The notes under the pieces are model-generated. The model saw nothing but the letters and a program-made list of their open reading frames with translations. It made no database searches and was not told the DNA's origin. Position numbers and translations under genes: made by a program. From the NCBI GenBank assembly GCA_028678905.1, contig JAJRCO010000263.1:1-11410 (forward strand): a stretch of 11,410 bases of DNA. The letters are read 5' to 3'. The DNA comes from Methanomicrobiales archaeon (GTDB taxonomy: Archaea; Halobacteriota; Methanomicrobia; Methanomicrobiales; JACTUA01). Positions 6,502 through 11,410 of the stretch are shown here, in pieces; the stretch's first letter is position 1, and every line of letters starts with the position of its first letter.

Positions 6502-6509
6502 GTATATGA
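6502..6509 (+). promoter_or_regulatory. Possible TATA box of the transhydrogenase operon
   Basis: GTATATGA lies 8 bases after the arcS stop. It would set the transcript start near 6532, just ahead of a near-perfect Shine-Dalgarno GAGGTGA (6543-6549) spaced 7 bases from the ATG at 6557. This suggests that the pnt genes are transcribed separately from tgtA-arcS. Pattern match only. Confidence 0.4.
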
Positions 6510-6556
6510 CACAGATGTTACTGGGAAGTGTGCGCTTTGTATGAGGTGAACAGGTC

Positions 6557-7699
6557 ATGCCGTTCGTGATTGCCGTTCCAAAAGAGCTCGCCATGGGAGA
6601 ACAGCGCGTGGCGACCGTACCCGAAGTCGTCCAGAAGCTCACGAAGTCAGGGCACGAGGTTCGGATCGAGCATGGCGGGGGGAAGAGCGCGTACTACTCC
6701 GACGACCTTTTCATTGCCGCCGGAGCAAAGATCGTGCAAACCCGGATTGACCTGTTTACCGGCGCCCGGATCGTACTGGGCGTACAGCCCCTGACCGTTG
6801 CCGAGATCGATCTGCTTGCCGAAGGTACGATCGTAATCGGGTTCATGAACGCAACGCGTAATCTTGAAGCCGTCGCCCGGATGCGGGACCGGAAGATCAC
6901 CGCTTTTGCTCTCGAACTGGTCCCGCGGATTACTCGGGCTCAAAGCATGGACGCGCTCAGTTCGCAGGCAACTGCCGGAGGCTATGTGGCGGCCATTCTG
7001 GGTGCTGCGAATTCTCCGAAGTTTCTGCCGATGCTGACGACCGCAGCAGGCACGATACGACCGGCGACGGTGCTTATCCTGGGTGCGGGTGTCGCCGGCC
7101 TCATGGCAATCGCCACAGCAAAGCGACTCGGCGCCGTGGTCGAGGCCTACGATGTCCGACGCGCCGCAGGCGAACAGGTCCGTAGCCTCGGAGCCCGTTT
7201 CCTTGAGCTCGAGATCAACGCCGAAGGTAAGGGAGGCTACGCCCGTGAACTCACGCCGGAAGAGAGAGAGAAAGAACAGGAGATGGTCACTGCTGCGGTC
7301 GCCCGAGCGGACATCGTTATCACTACTGCCAGCATCCCTGGTCGGAAGGCACCTCTCCTTATCACCAAAGGGACCGTTGCGACCATGCGACCAGGTGCAG
7401 TCATCGTTGATCTAGCCGCCGAATCTGGAGGAAACTGCGAGCTGACTCAGCCTGGCAGAACCATCCAGGAGCACGGTGTCACCATCCTGGGACCGCTGAA
7501 CCTTCCGGCCCAAATTCCGTTTCATTCAAGCCAGATGTATGCGAAGAACCTCCACGCGTTCCTCATGCTCCTTTTTGACAAGGAGGGAGGACTCGTCAGG
7601 GAATTTACTGACGAAATCCTGGCGGCAAGCCTCCTTGTCCATGCGGGCGAGGTGCGGCACGGGCCGACGCGCGACCTTCTGAGCGAGAGGAAGACATGA
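6557..7699 (+). CDS. pntAA: NAD(P) transhydrogenase subunit alpha 1 (NAD-binding domain I)
   Basis: Peripheral NAD(H)-binding subunit of proton-translocating transhydrogenase, which couples hydride transfer between NAD(H) and NADP(H) to ion flux across the membrane. The protein is 380 residues, the length expected for the separate alpha1 subunit of three-subunit enzymes such as that of Rhodospirillum rubrum. The mobile active-site loop PRITRAQSMDALSS keeps Arg124, Gln129, Asp132 and Ser135 with the same spacing as Arg127, Gln132, Asp135 and Ser138 in R. rubrum. The Rossmann loop is GAGVAG (176-181), with an acidic Asp199 at the strand 2 end as expected for NAD. Further family motifs are SIPGRKAPLLI, VDLAAESGGNCE and LPAQIPFHSSQMYAKNL. 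No membrane segment is present. GAGGTGA 7 bases upstream fixes the start. Alanine dehydrogenase is a relative, but the two following genes settle the identity. Confidence 0.97.
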   Translation: MPFVIAVPKELAMGEQRVATVPEVVQKLTKSGHEVRIEHGGGKSAYYSDDLFIAAGAKIVQTRIDLFTGARIVLGVQPLTVAEIDLLAEGTIVIGFMNATRNLEAVARMRDRKITAFALELVPRITRAQSMDALSSQATAGGYVAAILGAANSPKFLPMLTTAAGTIRPATVLILGAGVAGLMAIATAKRLGAVVEAYDVRRAAGEQVRSLGARFLELEINAEGKGGYARELTPEEREKEQEMVTAAVARADIVITTASIPGRKAPLLITKGTVATMRPGAVIVDLAAESGGNCELTQPGRTIQEHGVTILGPLNLPAQIPFHSSQMYAKNLHAFLMLLFDKEGGLVREFTDEILAASLLVHAGEVRHGPTRDLLSERKT

Positions 7700-8007
7700 T
7701 GGACATAACCACCTTCTGGGCGGCGGTTTACATCGTGATGCTGGCTGCATTTACCGGCTACGTAGTGATCAGCCGGGTACCGGTCATCCTCCACACGCCG
7801 CTCATGAGTGGTTCAAACTTCATTCACGGGATCGTGCTGGTCGGCGCAATGGTTGCCCTCGGGCTGGCGACAACCACCCTGGAGCAGATCATCGGATTCG
7901 TTGCGGTGATCCTGGGGGCAGCGAACGTCACCGGAGGGTATGTGATCACGGAACGGATTCTCCAGATGTTCGATCGCAGCGGCAGGAAACCGGGGAAGGG
8001 GGCTTAA
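7696..8007 (+). CDS. pntAB: NAD(P) transhydrogenase subunit alpha 2 (membrane)
   Basis: Short membrane subunit (103 residues) of the three-subunit transhydrogenase. Three hydrophobic segments are visible (about residues 5-25, 42-58 and 62-80), then the conserved GGYVITERILQMF (80-92) and a basic tail. HTPLMSGSNFIHG (33-45) is the conserved block entering the second helix; it carries His33 and His44. The start ATG at 7696 overlaps the alpha1 stop (ATGA); a second ATG at 7699 is equally possible, and both are served by GAGG at 7687-7690. Coupled translation with pntAA is likely. Its membrane helices join those of the beta subunit to form domain II. Confidence 0.95.
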   Translation: MMDITTFWAAVYIVMLAAFTGYVVISRVPVILHTPLMSGSNFIHGIVLVGAMVALGLATTTLEQIIGFVAVILGAANVTGGYVITERILQMFDRSGRKPGKGA

Positions 8008-8010
8008 CAC

Positions 8011-9396
8011 ATGGTCGATCTCTCTTCCGCGATCGACCCGATCTACATTGCGACGATCTTTTTCTTCATCATCGGTCTGCAGCGGATGAGCCACCCCCTC
8101 ACCGCCCGGAGCGGGATCGTCTGGGCCGGTGCCGCGATGTTACTCGCGACTCTCGTCACTTTCCTGACCCCGAACCTCACCAATCTTGCCCTGATGGCGA
8201 TCGGTATCGTCATTGGTGGAGGCCTTGGGTATATCGCGGCGAAACGCGTCGGAATGACTGACATGCCCCAGATGGTCGCGATCTATAATGGTATGGGAGG
8301 CGGTGCGGCTGCCGGAATTGCGGCGGTCGAGCTCCTCAGGACTACCACTGCGACGACCAGTACTCTCGCAGTCGTCGGAGGGCTCATCGGTGCCGTCTCT
8401 TTTTCGGGAAGTCTTGTTGCGTTCCTGAAGCTCCAGGGCTGGATGCGGCCGCGGCCGATCACTTTTCCGGGGCAGCAGGCCGTCAACATGGCGGTCCTCG
8501 CTCTTGCTATCATATCCGGTGTGCTCGTCCTCTGGCATCCGTCCTGGATCCCGCTCTCCGTCGCTGCATATCTCCCGCTGTTCTTTGTTCTTTCCCTCGG
8601 ATTCGGTTTCCTGATGACGCTTCCAATCGGCGGAGCAGATATGCCCGTGGTGATCTCCATGTTCAACGCCTTCACCGGTCTCGCAGTTGGGCTTGATGGA
8701 TTCTCGTTTGCCACTCCTAATTACGCGATGGTCGTCGCAGGGGTCATCGTTGGTGCTGCAGGCTCGCTGCTCACTCTGCTGATGGCCCGGGCAATGAACC
8801 GTTCGATCTCCAACATCCTCTTCGGTGCGTTCGGGGCGACAGAGGAGACCGGGACGCAGATTCAGGGCAACCTCAAACCGATCGAGGCTGATGATGTTGC
8901 GGTCATGCTCGCGTTCGCGAACAGGGTGATCTTCGTCCCCGGCTACGGAATGGCGGTTGCCCAGGCTCAGCAGAAAGTCAAAGAACTGGCCGACCTGCTG
9001 GAAACCAGGAGCGTCCAGGTGAAGTTCGCGATCCACCCGGTCGCCGGGCGGATGCCCGGACACATGAATGTCCTGTTGGCAGAGGCCGGGATCTCCTACG
9101 ATCATCTCTTCGACCGCGATGAGATAAACCCGGAGTTTCCGGATACCGACGTTGTTCTGGTCATCGGAGCCAATGACGTTGTCAACCCGGCCGCCCACCG
9201 GCAGGGAAGTCCGCTCTACGGCATGCCGATCCTTGATGTCGAACAGGCAAAAAACGTCATCATTCTCAAGCGGGGACAGGGGAAAGGCTTCGCCGGCATC
9301 GAAAACGATCTGTTCTATCGGGACAACACGCGGATGCTCTACGGGGACGCGAAGGAGACCCTTGGGAGAATTGTCCAAGCGCTCAAGAAGCTCTAA
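8011..9396 (+). CDS. pntB: NAD(P) transhydrogenase subunit beta (membrane plus NADP-binding domain III)
   Basis: Integral-membrane and NADP(H)-binding subunit, 461 residues, a typical length. The first ~265 residues are a series of hydrophobic helices with conserved GGADMPVVISMFNAFTGLA (208-226). The C-terminal domain III has the NADP-binding GYGMAVAQAQ (311-320), IHPVAGRMPGHMNVLLAEA (341-359), VIGANDVVNPAA (384-395), KRGQGKGFAGIEN (420-432) and a YGDAK motif near the end. In the helix where E. coli has His91, this protein has IYNGMGGGAA with Asn93. The start lies 3 bases after the alpha2 stop. The gene converges on the arginine deiminase gene, with 26 bases between the two stop codons. Confidence 0.97.
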   Translation: MVDLSSAIDPIYIATIFFFIIGLQRMSHPLTARSGIVWAGAAMLLATLVTFLTPNLTNLALMAIGIVIGGGLGYIAAKRVGMTDMPQMVAIYNGMGGGAAAGIAAVELLRTTTATTSTLAVVGGLIGAVSFSGSLVAFLKLQGWMRPRPITFPGQQAVNMAVLALAIISGVLVLWHPSWIPLSVAAYLPLFFVLSLGFGFLMTLPIGGADMPVVISMFNAFTGLAVGLDGFSFATPNYAMVVAGVIVGAAGSLLTLLMARAMNRSISNILFGAFGATEETGTQIQGNLKPIEADDVAVMLAFANRVIFVPGYGMAVAQAQQKVKELADLLETRSVQVKFAIHPVAGRMPGHMNVLLAEAGISYDHLFDRDEINPEFPDTDVVLVIGANDVVNPAAHRQGSPLYGMPILDVEQAKNVIILKRGQGKGFAGIENDLFYRDNTRMLYGDAKETLGRIVQALKKL

Positions 9397-9402
9397 GGCC
9401 CG

Positions 9403-9420
9403 CTTCCTCTCTTTTTATCC
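9403..9420 (+). terminator. Pyrimidine-rich terminator of the pnt operon
   Basis: CTTCCTCTCTTTTTATCC, including a run of five T (9412-9416), begins a few bases after the pntB stop. Archaeal transcription commonly ends at T-rich non-template tracts without a hairpin, so this fits intrinsic termination before the convergent gene. The minus strand shows no equivalent T-run here for the arginine deiminase transcript. Confidence 0.5.
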
Positions 9421-9422
9421 TG

Positions 9423-10724
9423 TCATCCTCTTTTCAGCACGCAGGTCATGCAGTGTGCAGCTCCATACCCGCCGGTCAGGTTTTCCAGGATGACCGGGTA
9501 TGCGTCAATATCGTGTTGATACACCTCTTTCTTGTGGGGGAAAAACTGTCCTTCGTTACGTAGCCGGCGGTAGTCTTCGTGCGCTCGGGCCAGAAGGGCT
9601 CCGTAACGCCGGGGATCCAGGGCTGCTTTTGCGGTGAGGTTGTCGATAACCTTGCTGACAATCCGGTCTACCTCCACTGAAAGAATAGTCCCGTCTCTGA
9701 TACAGAGAAAGTTAGGTGCATACGCCATTTGTTCGAGGGTGGTAAGATCGATGACGTCAAATCCCTTTTCGGTTATGTAGGAATACAGATCCCGCTCTTT
9801 GCCTTCGCGTGTATAATTCCCCGGTCCCTGCCGGTAATAGATCTCTACCTGTGCTTCTTTCATCAGAAGTTCCGAACCGACAACTACCCCACTGGAAGCA
9901 ACATTGAAATAGGTGTCCAGATGCATATCGATCATCGGATCAAAAACTTTTTCCGGAATGAGGGGGTGATTCGGCTGATGCACCACCCCCACCTCGTCAA
10001 ACTTCAAATCCAACGCCAGCATCTGGCGCACCCCTTCCGCATTGGTCCGATCGCCGGTGCCGATGAGGGCGAATTTCTTCATGGGGATGTAGTCGCCTCC
10101 TTCAAATGTCCCCGGATCCGTGGTTGACTGCATGATGTCTAGACCCAGAATGTTCCATAAACATCCGGTCAGAATAACTTCCCTGTTTCGCTGGGGCTTG
10201 GCCATCCGGGACAGGAAGATGCCCCGGTCGGTCACCGCTTGCTGATCTCGCATGAAATAGAGATTGGAAAGGGGTTGTCGTTCGGTGATATTCATCTGAA
10301 CTATGCGGGTTCCCATTCCGGCGCGAAGATCGACCTGGGGCTGTAGGAGAAGGATGTTGAAAAAATGCCCCGAATCCAGCAGCTCCGAGTTCTTTTCAAA
10401 TTCACGCCGTGCGAGGCTCGTCTCCAGACTATCCCCGGTGAAACTGAGCACATTCCTTGCCGCATCCACCAGGCGTTTTCGAATTGTTGGATCTCTATCC
10501 GCAGCTGAGAGAATCGCCTCCTTAAGAACGACGATCTTTACTCCAAATTCGTCACGGAGAATCTCTTCCAGCCGGCGGTGTTCTACGCGTGCACCGTACC
10601 GGCTGAACGCCCGCTCGTAGAGGGAGGCGAAGGGTTCGAGGAGGCCAAAAAACATCTCGATGCCTGGGCGGTGAATCACCGCTGTTTTCAGGGTATCCCA
10701 TTCGGCAGTGACCCCCGGTTTCAT
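9423..10724 (-). CDS. arcA: Arginine deiminase family protein
   Basis: Probable arginine deiminase: arginine plus water gives citrulline and ammonia. The protein is 433 residues, near the ~410 of bacterial ADIs. The guanidine-modifying fold's active-site set is complete: Asp160 in NLYFMRDQQ, Glu208 in FEGGD (207-211), His268 and Asp270 in HLDTYF, and the nucleophilic Cys425 in GAAHCMTC. Compared with classical ADIs, the usual FTRDP block reads FMRDQQ, and the C-terminal motif has a longer GGYGAAHCM in place of GGxRCM, so it belongs to a divergent branch; a related amidinohydrolase activity cannot be excluded. The start ATG (10724-10722) overlaps the stop of the upstream carbamoyltransferase gene as ATGA, and no strong Shine-Dalgarno is seen, suggesting coupled translation. 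The shared operon with ornithine carbamoyltransferase supports arginine/citrulline metabolism. Confidence 0.87.
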   Translation of the reverse strand: MKPGVTAEWDTLKTAVIHRPGIEMFFGLLEPFASLYERAFSRYGARVEHRRLEEILRDEFGVKIVVLKEAILSAADRDPTIRKRLVDAARNVLSFTGDSLETSLARREFEKNSELLDSGHFFNILLLQPQVDLRAGMGTRIVQMNITERQPLSNLYFMRDQQAVTDRGIFLSRMAKPQRNREVILTGCLWNILGLDIMQSTTDPGTFEGGDYIPMKKFALIGTGDRTNAEGVRQMLALDLKFDEVGVVHQPNHPLIPEKVFDPMIDMHLDTYFNVASSGVVVGSELLMKEAQVEIYYRQGPGNYTREGKERDLYSYITEKGFDVIDLTTLEQMAYAPNFLCIRDGTILSVEVDRIVSKVIDNLTAKAALDPRRYGALLARAHEDYRRLRNEGQFFPHKKEVYQHDIDAYPVILENLTGGYGAAHCMTCVLKRG

Positions 10725-11410
10725 CCTGGATCAGCCCCGCTGGCATACAGGAAGCCGAGTATACCCGCGGCGCCATGCATTTTGTTTTCGGCCTGGATCC
10801 AGACCACCGACTGAGGCCCTTCAAGTGCCTCATCGGTAATCTCGAACCCCCGGTGGGCGGGTAGACAATGCATGACCACCGCATCCGGCGCCGCGATTTT
10901 CAGGAGATCGGCATTGATCTGGTACCCAGGAAAGGTGCGCAGCCTTTTCTCCTGTTGTCTCTCCTGGCCCATGCTAACCCAGACATCTGTGTACAAGATA
11001 TCCGCATCAAGGGCTGCCTTTCTGGGTTCGCGTAGGATAGACAGGGTAGCATTGCTTTCCCGGGCAAGCTTCCTGGCTATGCGGAGGAGGCCGCTATGAG
11101 GGGCGTATCCTTGCGGGCAGGCCACCCGCATATGCATCCCGGTGAGCGCCGCGCCGAGGAGGAGAGAGTTACAGACGTTGTTGCCATCCCCGATGTATGC
11201 CATAGTCAGGCCGGCAAACTCTTTTTTCACCTCCTGAATGGTGAACAGATCGCTGATGACCTGGGTGGGATGTTCCAGATCGCTCAGTGCATTGATCACC
11301 GTGATTCCGGAATACTCCCGTAGCTGAGAGAGCGTATCATGTGCGTAGACCCTCGCGATGATCCCATCGAGGTAGGATCCTAGGACCCGGGCGGTGTCCT
11401 TTATCGGCTC
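10721..11410 (-). CDS. argF: Ornithine carbamoyltransferase, 5' end outside the window
   Basis: Interconverts ornithine plus carbamoyl phosphate and citrulline plus phosphate. The last 229 residues are present; about 75-85 N-terminal residues, including the carbamoyl-phosphate-binding STRTR loop, lie beyond the window edge. Visible motifs are EPIKDTARVLGSYLDG at the cut end, VINALSDLEHPTQ, GDGNNVCNSLL, TDVWVSMGQE, the catalytic MHCLPAHRG with its Cys, and GPQSVVWIQAENKMHG near the C-terminus. The GTG at 11299 is an internal codon, not the start: the frame continues unbroken to 11410 with OTC sequence. The stop overlaps the ATG of the arginine deiminase gene. Sequence alone does not say whether it is anabolic (argF) or catabolic (arcB); the downstream deiminase makes a catabolic role plausible. 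Confidence 0.95.
   Translation of the reverse strand, partial: EPIKDTARVLGSYLDGIIARVYAHDTLSQLREYSGITVINALSDLEHPTQVISDLFTIQEVKKEFAGLTMAYIGDGNNVCNSLLLGAALTGMHMRVACPQGYAPHSGLLRIARKLARESNATLSILREPRKAALDADILYTDVWVSMGQERQQEKRLRTFPGYQINADLLKIAAPDAVVMHCLPAHRGFEITDEALEGPQSVVWIQAENKMHGAAGILGFLYASGADPG

Noticed and set aside
8140..9378. 412-residue minus-strand reading frame opposite pntB
   Set aside because: Shadow of a strongly recognised gene; the translation is charged and low in hydrophobic residues, with no motif.
10721..11299. Start of the carbamoyltransferase at the GTG at 11299
   Set aside because: The frame continues upstream to the window edge with conserved family sequence (EPIKDTARVL), so this GTG is an internal valine codon.
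1..11410. CRISPR arrays, insertion sequences, phage genes, tRNA genes
   Set aside because: No regularly spaced repeats, transposase-like frames, terminal inverted repeats or complete tRNA folds were seen.

Overview
The window looks like chromosomal DNA from a euryarchaeal methanogen, most likely of the Methanomicrobiales/Methanomicrobia type. The evidence is an archaeal-type RNase P RNA, a TgtA and ArcS pair for archaeosine (an archaea-only tRNA modification), a short archaeal-type triosephosphate isomerase, an AMMECR1 protein, TATA-box-like promoters, and Shine-Dalgarno sequences of the GGTGGTGA/GAGGTGA kind. The lineage is inferred from family content; no species is claimed.

Layout, left to right. 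(1) 1-198: leader and promoter region. (2) 199-867 (+): triosephosphate isomerase, convergent with (3) 873-1427 (-), an XRE-type HTH plus two-CBS-domain regulator; only 5 bases separate them. (4) 1428-1839: regulatory/intergenic DNA with no supported gene. (5) 1840-2163 (-): small three-helix membrane protein resembling DUF5658. (6) About 2264-2610 (-): RNase P RNA, found from conserved RNA elements; it fills what would otherwise look like a long gap. (7) 2646-3203 (+): AMMECR1-domain protein, divergent from rnpB across about 35 bases that hold both promoters. (8) 3204-3426: intergenic, with a perfect dyad and a probable promoter. (9) 3427-4869 and 4860-6494 (+): tgtA and arcS as an overlapping pair. 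(10) 6557-9396 (+): three-subunit proton-translocating NAD(P) transhydrogenase (alpha1, alpha2, beta) as a tight operon with its own promoter and a very good ribosome binding site. (11) 10724-9423 (-): arginine deiminase, translationally coupled behind (12) 11410-10721 (-), an ornithine carbamoyltransferase cut by the window edge.

How the genes work together. tgtA and arcS act in sequence: TgtA inserts preQ0 into tRNA, and ArcS adds lysine on the way to archaeosine. RNase P RNA adds a second tRNA-maturation function nearby. The transhydrogenase links the NADH and NADPH pools to the ion gradient, which is unusual in a methanogen that normally makes NADPH through F420H2. Arginine deiminase and ornithine carbamoyltransferase are two of the three arginine deiminase pathway enzymes (arginine to citrulline to ornithine plus carbamoyl phosphate); the carbamate kinase is not in view. 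No mobile element, CRISPR array or tRNA gene was seen. I found no convincing wholly new system. The most notable points are the hidden rnpB with an overlapping bidirectional promoter, the tgtA/arcS domain partition, and the transhydrogenase with an Asn/His arrangement in its proton path.
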